Source of the DNA: Climacium dendroides
Taxonomy: Eukaryota; Streptophyta; Bryopsida; Hypnales; Climaciaceae
Length of the DNA stretch: 64,000 nucleotides
Reading direction: 5' to 3'
Assembly: GCA_950106755.1 (NCBI GenBank)
Contig: OX467090.1
Span: 12,275,489-12,339,488 of the forward strand
The position numbers and the translations under genes are program-made. The notes below the pieces were generated by a model that worked only from the letters and a program-made list of their open reading frames with translations, was not told where the DNA came from and ran no database searches. Of this stretch, positions 1 to 11,290 are shown piece after piece (position 1 is the stretch's first letter; each line of letters begins with the position of its first letter).

Positions 1-542
1 CTTCCACATCAGCAACCACGTCACAGCAGTTCATCGACGAAGTTCTCCATTGCCTATCGAATGACAAATAACCTCGCGACTGCAGTGCAACTCATGCGAC
101 TTGTCCACTGCAACTATGGACTCCAGAATATCACCAAGTCGCAAACGTCCGATACGACTACAAACCAGTCGCAAACCGCAGTCGCAAAACCTTGCTTTTT
201 CTTCTAGTGTATCTACTTATGGTTCAAAATCCAAAATTCAAATCGTAAAAAATATAATATTTTGGATGATGCATTCTATGGTTGCCCCCTTCTCAATACA
301 CAAACCTTTAAATAATTATTAATAAAAAAGGAACATTCATAAATATAGAATGTATGAAAATTAATACAAACTACAAAATTTATACAAATTGTTACTTAAT
401 GGAGTCAAAACATTGTTTATATCAAAACATTGTTTATATCAAAACATTGTTTATATCAAAATTCAATGGAGCCCATGTTAATCTAAGGACCTTCTCATAG
501 ATTCGCAAATATAAAATTAAAAGAACAAACTTCAAACTCACA
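1..542. other. unassigned AT-rich left edge
   Basis: No convincing gene is seen. The first 200 bases are less AT-rich, with several TCGCAAA words, and the rest is AT-rich. A short tandem repeat lies inside. The segment shared with the other duplicon copies becomes recognisable at about 543. Confidence 0.4.
405..461. repeat. 17-bp tandem repeat, three copies
   Basis: The unit TCAAAACATTGTTTATA is repeated three times exactly, followed by a partial fourth copy. It looks like a simple local minisatellite and has no evident function. Confidence 0.9.
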
Positions 543-742
543 ATTTGAACCTCCAACTCAAATCACACATTGCCAATTGTACTTTCTTATAAAGATTACT
601 AAATCCTAATCATGTCCTCGGAGATAGTGTCTATACATTAGAACATTAAATTTGCAATAACTCTTTGAATTGCAATAATCAAACTCTATACTTGATACAA
701 TAAAGACATTTATGCTAAGTAAATTTGAATTTGTGATGCTTA

Positions 743-1079
743 AGGCCAATTCACACTATGGTTGAAGGTTGAGAGGCCGTGGGTTTCTACCAATCACATT
801 TGAAGAAACCAAGAGTTTGGCCTCTCGACCCTTCATGCTAAAAGCTAAGGCACAACCTAAAGGCCATCACCCTCCAAATTGCCTACGTGGCAAGAAAAGT
901 GCCCACAAAATGACGGACTCTCAATGGAAGTTTGGGCGGTCAAATTATGGAGACCCAAACTCTAGTTGAGAGGCCGTGGAGTTTGCCTATTAATTGCTCA
1001 TTTCTTTGGACTCTCATCAAAGTTTGGCCACTCACTCCCATGGCCTCTTGGCTTAGACGGCCATAATGTGAATTGGCCC
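743..1079. mobile_element. Tourist-like MITE (337 bp)
   Basis: The terminal inverted repeats read GGCCAATTCACACTATGG on the left and, reverse-complemented, GGCCAATTCACATTATGG on the right. They are flanked by TTA on both sides (740-742 and 1,080-1,082), the usual PIF/Harbinger target-site duplication. The paralogous site near 18,750 in duplicon B reads through without it and so acts as an empty site. There is no coding capacity. A motif GTTGAGAGGCCGTGG occurs twice inside. Confidence 0.75.
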
Positions 1080-3263
1080 TTAGAGAAAAAACATCAATGA
1101 ATTTTTCTCCATACATGAAATCAATAGATGCAAGTCACTTCTTGTTGAATGTGCAATTTTCAATATATAGAAGATAGAAGACTGCCTCATTTTTTTATAA
1201 CCAAAAAGTGATCAAAATTTTGTTAAATTGACTTCAAACTTTCAACCTAATATACACAAATTTTGCTATAACTACAAATTCTGTACAATTGTAGTATACT
1301 CACACTTTTTTAGGAAATTTCCAAACATCCAAATTGACTTAGGAGCTTCATTTCACTAGTTGGTAAAAAAAGTTATTTTTATCGCTTAGATTTAAATAAA
1401 GAGAAAGGAATAAAAGTTGCTAAAATACACTACTTGATTATCCTTGGATTTGTCGTTTTCTTGTATAAGAAAATAAAAAAATATCACAAGGAGAAATATC
1501 CACCACCTTTCATTGAAATTAGATTTAAACATCTTCATAAATAATCCCTGAAAGTAATGTCATCAATTATGGGAGTAAAAAAAGATGAGGAAAATTTCAA
1601 ATGAAACTATTAATTGATTACTTAACAATTATCTATGTATTATCTATATTACATTTTTCAACTATACTTTTAAAAATACCATCCAATCCTATCAATAAAA
1701 CCAACCAATAACTAAAAAATATAAAGCCTCTCACTCAACATAGAAGAGTATAAGTACAAATATAAATGATGATGTATATAATCATAAATACAAATACAAA
1801 TTTAAATTGAAGTGCAAATACAAGTGTAGATGCAAGTATATATATATTTTTTAATTCTATATCATTTGCTAAAATGAAGATTTCAAAAACTAATGTATTG
1901 AAACTTCATAAATTTTGAATTGGAGAGATTCCAGTTTAAATGAGATCAACCTAAAAAATATAAAATACTACCTCTCTTAGAATATTTTTCTTCTTAAAAT
2001 ATTTAGCTCTGGTAGTGCATTTGCTTTGGATGGATAATGGAGTGAGTATAATATTCAAATACACTAGAAAAATATGACACCATTTTCAGTACAAATACTA
2101 AATTCTAGAAAAAAAAAAACATTTTTGGACACATGTAACTATAGGATCTTGTAATATGTTGGTTTTAAAATTTGTGGAATTTAAAAAAATAAAAATCTAC
2201 TATATAGCCTATAAGAAATCAGCATTTGAATTGACAAAAATCTTTTTTTTGGCACTAGTTGTAAAAAAACAAATAATTGCACTTCACAAGGTCACATTTA
2301 TGATTTATATAAAAAAATGTCTCAATTAAAATGGTGGTGCTTCTTTGGATTCATTTGCTTTGGATGGATAATGGTGCTACATGCTTGAAATTTTTTAAAT
2401 CACTTGGAATTGTACAAGGAGATCTTTGAAAGTAGAAAAAAGTAGAATATGATTCAATATATTAAATTGTTGAGAATTTAGTTATGGAATTGAAAAATGC
2501 CAATTGCTTTGTTGTAATAAACAATCTGAATGCTATAGTCTTATTTTTTTTCAAAAAATATTGGAAATTGAGTTAAATATCGAACTTCAAAGTTTATTTT
2601 AGAGTAGAGAATTAATAACAACCCGCAAACTAAAACTTTTCATAACTTTCATCTCATTAATAAAAATAGAATGATTATAAGCTTTTCACATATATATAAT
2701 CCAATAAAACAATTTCAAATTTTTATTTTAAAAAAAATGATTTTTTAAGAATTTTTTGAGCTATCCAAGTTGTCTTCCAAAGTTGAAAAATTACATAATT
2801 ATCATACAATAACTTTGTAACCATGTAGACAAAAGTTATGAAAATTATTGAACCTTAATGAAAAACCTTGTCCACATGTTGTGTAAAAATTTCAAAGAAA
2901 AAAAATTCATTTGTAGTGAGCTATTGAAAATTGCTATGTTGCCAATGAAAGGCAATTTGGTCTTCTAGGGGTTGAGTGAATTATTGGTTAAGAATTGATT
3001 CAAAAACTTATTTTTATATTAGTTTATAATTTGAATAGACATGCTTATTTAAAAGCACTTTGATTGATCATTGCAAACTTGCAATTAGAATTGTCAGTTG
3101 TAAACATTGCTAAATAAATAGGTTTTTGTCCATCCATTGAATATGCTTCCCTTTTAAAATCAAGATTTCGCATCCAATGGAGATATGTAGTCAATCAGTT
3201 ATATGTAAATTGAACTTTGGGCTAGGTAATTTATGCATAGACTACATATAAAGTGGGTGATGT

Positions 3264-4800
3264 TACCTATACATAGGTATCACATATTCATTAGATCAAA
3301 TATAGGCAATATTGAAAATCACATGGTCCACAATCAAAAAGAGAAAGATTGAAATGGATATGGTGGCAACTCATGGTGGCAACTCATGCTATGCCCTTTT
3401 CTATCTCGTCCATGTTTTTTCCTTAATTCCTATTATTTAATGACGATGATGTTTATAATTTGAGATCCCATTTTTTATATATTAATGGCACACTCCAATA
3501 CATGACACGCATGACAAAGGTTGCAAATTTGCAATTGGTATGGTGGCAAAAGGACAATAGTGGTTTCATTCATGCCCACAAATGTTTACTTCTATGCCGT
3601 AATAAAGATGATTTTCAATCTCTAAGATCCAATGGTTGCTTTGATGTCCTTTTCTATCTCCACTATGATGTATTGATTGTGATGTTCATTCTTTGGGATT
3701 CAATATTTTATGCCTTCATGGCACAATGTAGTATGCCACACACCTAAAAACTATTGCTTTTGTGCCCTTTTTATTTCTGCCCATGTTTATTCCTATAACC
3801 TAACAACGTTGGTGTTCATTTTATTTAATCAAGTTCCTTATTATGGCTTCATAGTGCACTCTAGCATGCCACATTCATGAAAACAATATTGTAGGATGAT
3901 ACATGGACAAGATATTAAGTCCATGTACCTTGAAATGTTTAAGGTTCAATCAATTCAACAAATGTTCAATGATAAACATACATGCAATCAGAGTGCACAT
4001 TACTAAGTGTATTTTACAAAAGCAACAAGAGATCCTAATGCACTAGTTGCCAAAAAGCACCATTGAACCAAAGGCTCTTACTAAATACATTTACAAAATC
4101 AATATAACATGTACCTATTCTTGAAATAGCGACTCTAGGATGTTTATCTACCAAAAAAGATTTGACCCTTCACAACTTTTGTGTATGGTATCCAAATGAT
4201 GTAGGTTCTGGTGCACTGATACCTCCAATTGTTTGTCAACTAAAACATCTGAAAATTTTCACCATCTCAAAATACTAGACATTCACAATAGAATGGTGAC
4301 GATTTTAAGTGTCTGAGCCTAACTGAGCTAGTCAGCTAGCTGTAATTGATCACCACAGAAAGCGGTTCCATACGGGACCGGCTGTCACTTCCAATGTCAC
4401 TTCCAATCCCATGAGGATCCGACATAAATTGACAGATCTCTACCCGGCCAGGCACGCCATGGCCCTGTGAACTGAACCTGGACGAAGAGTTTACTTACAA
4501 TTGCAATTAACAACTTCATTAGCGGCATTCACACAAAGTCTTACCGTCCACTAGTTCCAATTTTGCATTGCAACACATTGAAGTATATTCTCAAGGTCGC
4601 GTTCAAACACGTAATTGACAACTGCGATTGCAATTGAAGAAAAACCAAACTGTCTTCCTCCGGTAAGTTAAACAGGCAGGAAACTTAACTCAAATGCACG
4701 TCACGTGCACTTTTCGAACCCAGAACTTTCCAGACCGGCCAGATGATTCCATCAAGCTTCAATGCCATCGGCCACGCGTGCTCCGTTTCTTCCTCTGGTG
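3264..4800 (+). promoter_or_regulatory. 5' flank of PAH gene A
   Basis: AT-rich upstream flank shared with duplicons B and C. Short ORFs here (for example 3,460-3,747) are retained partly open in C but show no recognisable domain, and I do not call them genes. From about 4,300 the base composition becomes more balanced. Confidence 0.5.
4702..4707 (+). promoter_or_regulatory. G-box CACGTG upstream of PAH gene A
   Basis: A palindromic CACGTG core lies within GCACGTCACGTGCAC, about 110 bp before the TATA box. CACGTG is the known plant bZIP/bHLH target. The same site is present upstream of copy C (62,562) but is altered to CACCTC in copy B (about 48,925). The regulatory role is inferred. Confidence 0.5.
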
Positions 4801-4814
4801 CGTTCACAGCGTTA

Positions 4815-4840
4815 CTATAAGCTAGGACACAACCCAATTC
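4815..4840 (+). promoter_or_regulatory. core promoter of PAH gene A (TATA + ACCCAA)
   Basis: CTATAAGC at 4,815 is followed about 10 bp later by ACAACCCAATT. The same arrangement recurs before copies C (62,676) and A2 (6,932), and with TATAA changed to TACAA before D (about 53,729). Conservation across copies supports a real TATA promoter, with transcription expected to start near 4,845-4,850. Confidence 0.65.
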
Positions 4841-4844
4841 TACT

Positions 4845-5788
4845 GCTCAGTTTCACTTCTGCCTCCCGGGCTGCTTGCGTGCTTTTCTTTTCTCTCCTGC
4901 CGATCGTCTTCTCTGCGGGAAGGAGATCATCAGGTAAGTAACAAATTGCATTTGGAATTCTCGTGACTCTCTCTGTGGATGTGTCCTTTCTTCTTGTAGG
5001 TTGTTAATTTCGGTCGATGCAGGTTTCTGTTGTGGTTGTCTACGTGAACACACTTTTTTTTGTCAATCCTGTGTTTAGCAAAAACAGAGCAATAGGTTGT
5101 GGCCCAATCTCTATGACTATGTACAGCAAGCTCTATAGCTTTCATAATGTCGGCTTTATGTTCGGTACTTGCGTGCAGCACGACAGATTTCAAACGATGG
5201 GGGATCGAGTGACAGAGGCAGTGGAGGTCCAGGAGCAGAGGAAAGAGACGGTGTACTCACCGCCGAGCAGAGTCCGCAGCTTCGATCTTCCCAGGTCATG
5301 GTTTCATGCGACAACCCCGCCCGTTTTTATTTTTCATACCTACAAGTGGATACTTCCTAGTTAGTGTGCCCAGGCGAGGGCGCTTGCCTTTGCAGTTCTT
5401 TATGCCTGCACATTTTTTCATGCCTACTCTTGCACACATCCCAGGTCTTGTGCTGTCGCCCTTGCCGCCGTTTCCCTTCCCCACACCTCCACCTGCACAC
5501 TTCCTAGTGCCTGTGCCCAAGTTAGAACCCCCTCCACTGCTTTTTTCGGTGCCTCCACCTGCCCACCTTCTAGCTCGCGTGTCCAGGCGAGCAGCTATGC
5601 GCAAGTTCGCCGTAGATGTGGAGGCTGCGGGCAAAGGCCTCCAGCTTGTGACTTTGGTGCAGGACTTGAACATGAACTGGTCATATCCAGACGTCGTAGC
5701 AGGCGTAGAGCAGTTGTTTGAAGGTCACCCGGATTTGCTGGTGACCTTCAACAAGTTCTTTCCATCAACCCACTACAGGGCACCGTAG
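4845..5788 (+). pseudogene. PAH-domain gene, copy A (indel-disrupted)
   Basis: Near-identical sister of the gene at 62.7-63.8 kb. The leader ends at a GTAAGT donor (4,934). The acceptor TGCAG precedes an exon that includes ATG at 5,197. Compared with copy C, about 37 bp holding the exon-1 ATG is absent near 4,898, and 20 bp is absent at about 5,271. The 20-bp loss shifts the frame, so the reading from 5,197 stops at 5,364. The distal frame (5,306-5,788) still encodes a Phe/Pro-rich linker and a full PAH domain containing FEGHPDLLVTFNKFFP, as in SIN3 co-repressors. An internal Met (5,306) could in principle give a 160-residue PAH protein, so a residual function is possible. A polyadenylation signal AATAAA lies at 5,896. 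Confidence 0.65.
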
Positions 5789-5895
5789 TGCCCGAGTCTG
5801 TGAGGGAGCAATCGTTCAGCTTTTCATGGGCAGACCCGATTTGGGGACTGTTTGCTCCATGAAGTTTCAGCTCTCTTGAGCTTTTTCAGTTACAT

Positions 5896-5901
5896 AATAA
5901 A
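5896..5901 (+). terminator. polyadenylation signal AATAAA, PAH copy A
   Basis: ACATAATAAAGATTGG lies about 110 bp after the stop and is conserved in copy C (63,827). Its position and conservation fit a plant near-upstream polyadenylation element. Confidence 0.5.
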
Positions 5902-6457
5902 GATTGGCAATGCTTGCATTGGACACCCAATAGAAGATTGTGGGCTTTGTTAGTATTCATTGTTACTTTGAACAGTGTGACAGTGAATGTGAAATTATGC
6001 CTAAACTCGTGGTTTTGACAGGGCTGAAATACGCTACAGGATGTGTTTGTGCACTTTGTAGGTACTGGATGAACTTAATTAACTACAGGATCTGTGGACA
6101 TTGCTGTGGAAGTGCCGAAAGGTGGTTTCGTGAGGCCACTGCCAAACAGCGCCGTCGATTAATTATGTGGGACTGATGCTTTCTCCATTGACCTATGACT
6201 CTGTGCCTTCCATCCCTGCTTCTAGTGAAAATTCCGCTTCACACCGTATTGCTCCTCGTTTGGACTTTCCACAAACCAAGAGTTATTCTTCAAGTCAAGC
6301 ACTATTTCAAGTTTGGGATCCATCACCCCCAAATGGATGGATTTTCCAGTACCTATTTTTTGGATCCTATTTTTTGGATTCATGTCTACTTTGAATGAGA
6401 TTTAAGGATAACTCTAGCTACGGTCTCATCAGAATGTTAGCGGAAGAGCAGTTCTAA

Positions 6458-6556
6458 TATCATTGATCAAGTTAGCTATGTATTTGAGTTTGAGACTCTG
6501 TTCCTGTATCATTGATCAAGTTAGCTATGTATTTGAGTTTTGAGACTCTGTTCCTG
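6458..6556. repeat. 49/50-bp tandem duplication
   Basis: A unit beginning TATCATTGATCAAG and ending CTGTTCCTG occurs twice head to tail (6,458-6,506 and 6,507-6,556). The copies differ only by one T in a T run, so the duplication is recent. Confidence 0.9.
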
Positions 6557-6929
6557 CCGATCAGATTCCTGGTCGTGCAGGTGATTCTTTAGTAGCTTTG
6601 ATCCTCGGTGGTCACCTCCCGGACGGCTACACAGGGAAATTTAGAGTGAAAAGTATGTAACTGTCCATCGAATTCTGGGCCTTCCTTTGCAAGTTCACAG
6701 TTGCCATAAATGTTAAGAATTCATTCACTCAGTCTGATTTCTGACTTGTGAGTAGAGTTGAGTCTATCGGTCCAGAGCCGAATCTTAAATGATTATCGAC
6801 TAGTTTAAACAAATTCACAGCAAGAACCTGCAATAAAAATTATTCCAGACCCGAGAACTCTCCAAACAATGAATGAAAATTTCTATTCGGCAGTACTCAG
6901 CTTTTCCACTAGAGCTGCTTGGCTGCTTC

Positions 6930-7496
6930 ACTATAAGAACCCAACCCAATACCGCTTGAATCATTTCTCTTTCTCTCTTCAGCTCTGGACCTTGTTCCTT
7001 GGGGCAGTTGTAGGAGGGAGCTTCTAGGGATTTCTTCTTGTACGTGAGTCGCTGGGATCGATCGATCTCCTGTTGCAGCTTAATTTGTTCGATTGATTGA
7101 TTGGCTCTAGAGTTGGAAATCATTACTCTGTGGAATTCTCTTTCGAAATTCCTTTTAATTCTTCTTGCTAACTTGTTGGTTTCCATTGAATTATGTTTTT
7201 GCAATAGTTGACATGTGTGCAAACATTATCTGTGCATTGCTTGAATTCAAAGTATATCACCCGCTTGATGACATGCAGGCTAGTTCTAGCTCCATCTCCG
7301 GGATCCTTGCGGTTTGTTTCTTGCTTTTCCTGTTTCCATTTTTTATATTGTCATTGCCCATACAGATGTTTCTATCAGACAAGCTGCAGGGACTACAAAA
7401 CTGTCTGGACTGACCCAACGTCGGAATTGGCTTTGCTTTTGTTGTGTACAGGAAGAAGATTTTCAAACGATATTGTTTCCCCTCACTCCCGTTTAG
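6930..7496 (+). pseudogene. PAH-family copy A2 (promoter and 5' exons only)
   Basis: The core promoter (TATAAG at 6,932, then CCCAACCCAAT) and a short leader match the other copies. An acceptor GTACAG is followed at 7,452 by codons for EEDFQT, equal to the EDKLQTM and HDRFQTM of copies D and C. Here the conserved Met codon ATG is ATA and a stop follows within 10 codons (7,494-7,496). No PAH-encoding sequence follows; the sequence diverges after about 7,500. It looks like a 5' fragment left by truncation, perhaps still transcribed. Confidence 0.6.
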
Positions 7497-7636
7497 GGCT
7501 CGTTTAGTGCTCTCTTCGTTGTCGGACACTTAGCAGCGTAACCAGCGTTACAGGGTTAAACTGAAAGTATGCATACAGAAGCAGGTGATTGGAATTCTGA
7601 CAAGATCCCAATCAGGTCCATTTGGGGACCAAAACA

Positions 7637-7870
7637 TCAGCTTACCGTAGATGCGAAAAAAGTTTTGGGCTGCCACCTGGTTATGCATGCGCTAAGGGCT
7701 TCTGTTTCGGTCATAAATTGTACCCAGTGGGTAAGATAATTAGAGAGATCATTGTGGGCAGAACGGGAAAAATTGTACTCAGTGGATATATCTGATGTGA
7801 TCGAGTCTCCTTCAGAACAACAAGCACCTACCTCACGTGAAAGTGGCCAAACACCAAGTGACCTGCACAA
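7637..7870 (-). CDS. possible coding exon, unrecognised
   Basis: A 77-codon open frame on the minus strand includes SNYLTHWVQFMTETEAL and ends just after a splice donor-like GGTAAGC (about 7,641). The composition looks more protein-like than neighbouring frames. I find no known domain and no joined partner exon. It could be a remnant of a host gene or chance. Confidence 0.2.
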   Translation of the reverse strand: MCRSLGVWPLSREVGACCSEGDSITSDISTEYNFSRSAHNDLSNYLTHWVQFMTETEALSACITRWQPKTFFASTVS

Positions 7871-8190
7871 CAGTTCACACTGAACATAAGTATATTAAAC
7901 ATTAATTTCCACACAGCAAGAAGGCGTTCTCCCTTCTGCACACGTACTGAGGGAACAACAATAGGGTAACACAAGACCAGTCAGAGGATTTTCTTCATTG
8001 AATTGGATCCTAGCTCATGCTCGGCCCCATCAGCAACCGTTCTTGATCTAAGGAGAAGAGTCTGTAAAGCGACCATTCACCAGCTCACAGCACCCTCAAA
8101 AGTCAAAATAAGTTGATGGAAGCAGCATCAGCCCAAGTTGCTTCATGTTTTTGGACCTTTGGGAAACTAGTATTGATTTTTCAATAGTAT

Positions 8191-8470
8191 GGAGAATTTC
8201 GTTAAAATGGCAACATTCCATGTGCCATTTTTTGAATTGTAAAAGTGACATCTAGGATAGATATAGTTTTCAGGAATTCTGAAATTTTATAGATTTAAGA
8301 AATATAAGACTGCTATAGATTTTAGATCGCCTGCTCTGAAATCTCAGATCACAGATATAGATTTCAAACATCTAAGAGCGGTATAGATTTAAGAGATCTC
8401 CAACTTTTGTACACTTCAGACCCCAAAACTGGCAAAGTAGAGGAATTTCGCCATTTTAACGAAATTGCCC
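8191..8470. mobile_element. MITE, AATTTCGTTAAAATGG family, copy 1
   Basis: Terminal inverted repeats GAATTTCGTTAAAATGG and, reverse-complemented from the right, CAATTTCGTTAAAATGG bound about 280 bp. The interior has no coding capacity and repeated words (TATAGATTT, GATCT). Flanks AATAGTAT and ATTAGTGT could be a degraded 8-bp target duplication, pointing to a hAT-type origin. Relatives lie at 13.3 and 52.2 kb. Confidence 0.7.
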
Positions 8471-9503
8471 ATTAGTGTGGTATAGGCCACTATTTTAGGT
8501 TACAGCTGGGGGGCAACAAACGCTCATCCTGAGGTCCTTTGATGAAGCTTGTGTGACTCAAAAGTAATATTGAGCCAACGAAAAATTTCAAAGTGCGTGC
8601 AGTTCTTCACATTCTTGAATCGAAGCAGAAGTTTTCATTGGCCAACGAAATTGTTTGTACGTGTGCAATGGATTTATTAAGAAAGTGGGGTTTGCGTGCC
8701 AATTACTATCCACCTTACTCTTCAAAAAAAACTTCCATTTAGGTACTCATTGTGCCTTCCACTACACAATGGAATGTTTGAACACCATACAGTAAACACA
8801 TATTTCAGGAAAGTTCATAGATGGTGTTTTAAGACCCTCGAACTTAGCACGAACGTTCACAGGAGCAACACTATTAAATAAATTCTGTGGTTATAGTGGT
8901 AGTAGAAATACTTAACTGATGACACTGAGAGCAGGCGTACATGGAGAAGCCATCTTCATCCGAGCTGGATGTCCTCATCAAGTTTGTAATCAAAAGGTCA
9001 CTTTCGATTTTTTAGTCCTTCTCATTTGATAACACGATCGACCGTGGATAATTGCATGTCTCTTTGAGTGTGCGAGTCGGACTCTATAAGCACAGGTTCT
9101 TGTTTGTTGTGGCCAACAAGGGGAACTCTTAGGCCTTGAGGTTTCGGAATTTGGTTGCAGTCGTGTAACAAGGTCGCATTCGACTTTGTTGCCCCTGAGA
9201 ATGTGAGCGAGTGTGTGAACCTGATCGACGGAGGAGTTTCCACTCCCCATAGATCACTGGGCGAATGGCTTCAAAGAAAAGGTTCTTACAGCCTTCTGTC
9301 TACTGTTCTGCTCTTTTGAGTCGCGCGATTCTATGAATTCCTGAATCTTTGATGCATCGTGCCATTCCCAACTTGTGTGTTCACTATTTATTAATGACTT
9401 GATAGTCGACACGTGCTCTAGGTGAAGAAATTGATGCTGTATGCAGCCAGACGTGCATTGGATCACCTAAACGACTTGGACAGGTCCAAGTGAGGAAACT
9501 CAA
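8471..9503. other. gene-free stretch with minor minus-strand ORFs
   Basis: No gene is supported. Minus-strand frames at 9,022-9,243 and 9,254-9,466 are open for about 70 codons each and could be eroded host exons. They share no convincing splice pair and no recognised domain. Confidence 0.3.
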
Positions 9504-9595
9504 ATTCAGTTCCCGGTGTGCTTTTACACAGGAAACACCGGGAAAAGAACGGGGAAAGCAGGATTCACCGGGAATTTTAACGCCGGGAACTGAAT
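9504..9595. mobile_element. 92-bp foldback element
   Basis: ATTCAGTTCCCGGTG on the left is inverted on the right as CGCCGGGAACTGAAT (one mismatch). CCGGGAA words recur inside. The size and terminal palindrome suggest a very small MITE or a solo foldback. No clear target duplication is visible. Confidence 0.45.
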
Positions 9596-10600
9596 ATATG
9601 AGACCCCTGTGATTGAGATCGAATGCTTACAAGAATTTGCATGCCACTTCAGATCGAGATGTTCTCCTTCTTTTGTGACTTTGAAGATTATGAGTAATGT
9701 GGATGCCAATGCAATACAAAAGGGAACTTCCTTTGAAGCGGTCAGCCGGGGGTAAACTGGGGTGGTCTAGCCCCCATTTCATCCCCTCTGGCACTGATCG
9801 AAAAGAGCGGGGGTGGGCTAGAAAATATAGCCCTGCCAAAACCTGGAATTGCAACTGCTGGGAATTCTTGGTGAACATTCCTAAAGGTGATCATTCCGAA
9901 AGGTGATCTTGCGTGACTGAGTCTCTCGGGTGCTGGATCGACGTCTCGTGGGGTGGGAGAATCTCTACAAGGCGCTGTTTTTAGTTCAGAGATTTGCTAC
10001 AACTTCATTTGGAAATGAAAGGACCTGCGTGAGCGACCACTCACCTTCTTGTATTTTGGAGGGAGTGCCCTTCTCAAACAATGCAAGAAGGTGAGTAGTC
10101 ACTTGGTAGGTGAAGGGTTTTTCTGCTTTTTTATGAAGTGCCAAAGTGGTGATATAAAATGTTAATGTGGTGCTTTAAATTTCAACATTCATCCACATAT
10201 TGGATACAAAATATCACATTTGTACATATCACATGTCTCTAATTCTATTTTGATCAACAATCAACAATCCAACTATTTCATCCAAGTTTAAGTTTCTGTT
10301 TTTGTTTGTTTTCTAATTTAAAGTTTTCAGGTAGAAAGCTTCACAAATTTTTGCCATCATTTATCCAAATTATTTTTTTTCTCGTGCAATTTGGCACTGG
10401 AAAGCCAAAAAAAAATCCTTAGTCATTATAATAAAGTCAAAATGTTCTTGAAGGATGAGTTGTATTGTACATTAGAGATTTAGGGTTAATAATCTTACAA
10501 AAAATTTGCATGTTAATATTTTTTTGGAATTTTCCATCTTATATAATTAATACTACTATCTTATGCATTCCAAGTCAAGCATACCAAATTCCAATTTCAT
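9596..10600. other. gene-free stretch
   Basis: No gene is supported. The first 400 bp is of mixed composition. The sequence then becomes AT-rich, leading into the degenerate tandem array from about 10,640. Confidence 0.4.
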
Positions 10601-10639
10601 AAAAGTAAAATTCCATCTATTTTATATTTATTGCACTAT

Positions 10640-11290
10640 TTTTTATAATCTATACCTTAAATAAGTTAGGTTTTTGTTTTTGTTTTGTTTTGTTTGATAC
10701 ATTGAGTTTTAAGAAACCATGAGACATCCAATGGCTTTCTTGGTAATGTTTAAAAGCTCTTTGCAAAGAAGGGTGTATGGACTTTATTTCATGTTGTTTG
10801 GACCTACAATGTGAAAATTATTTAATTTCAAAGTTTTTATGAATTCAAAATTCAAATAAATGATTTTTTAGTTTAGAAGATTCACAACTTTTACATTGCA
10901 TGTCTAAATGCCTTGAAACAAAATCCTTGTGCCCTTTTGTCCATAAAGCTTTCTATTTTTGCTAATTTCATGGTATTTGGACCTATGGTGTGAAAGTTAT
11001 GGATTATTTTAAAGTAAAAGCTTGAATTAAATTTTAATTTTATTTTAGAAAACACCTAAATTTCACAGGGGATGTTCAAAAGCTACAAAACAAAGCCTTT
11101 GCACTTTCCCATGCAAAAAACTTACTATTTGTACTAGTTTCATGGCATTTGGACCTATGGTGTAAAACTTATGAATTATTTAAATTAAAAAATTAAATTA
11201 AATCATCTTTTGCTTTGGAAAAATCATAATTTTTATATGACATATATAAAGACTACAAAACAATTGGTGATGATTTGACTCAATTTCATT
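10640..11290. repeat. degenerate ~180-190-bp tandem array
   Basis: Words such as TTTGGACCTATGGTGT followed by AAAGTTATG and a later AAAGC-TTCTATTT recur at roughly 180-190-bp spacing (about 10,790, 10,976 and 11,150). The same organisation and words recur at 50.9-51.9 kb. Units are diverged, so this is an old satellite-like or retroelement-internal array. Confidence 0.5.

Larger units (their letters stand above)
543..6800 (+). repeat. duplicon copy A (carries PAH gene A)
   Basis: This segment is repeated twice more in the window. Its left part (about 580-1,730) matches 18,597-19,470. Its middle (about 1,740-3,400) matches 44,100-44,909. The part from about 3,264 matches 47,642-48,950 and, more closely, 61,205-64,000. 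The match between A and C is visibly tighter over the gene and its promoter (about 4,150-5,900) than further upstream (3,264-4,000). The 3' part (about 6,650-6,800) also matches 55,040-55,200 downstream of PAH gene D. Borders are approximate because they were read by eye. Confidence 0.75.

Noticed and set aside
3460..3747. 95-codon + ORF in duplicon A, with a shorter version at 61,408 in C
   Set aside because: The frame is not conserved in length and is absent from B. It has no domain and no splice or promoter context, so it is chance in AT-rich DNA.
7257..7529. Overlapping ORFs on both strands at 7.2-7.5 kb
   Set aside because: The region is the intron and truncated exon of PAH fragment A2. 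The frames are incidental.
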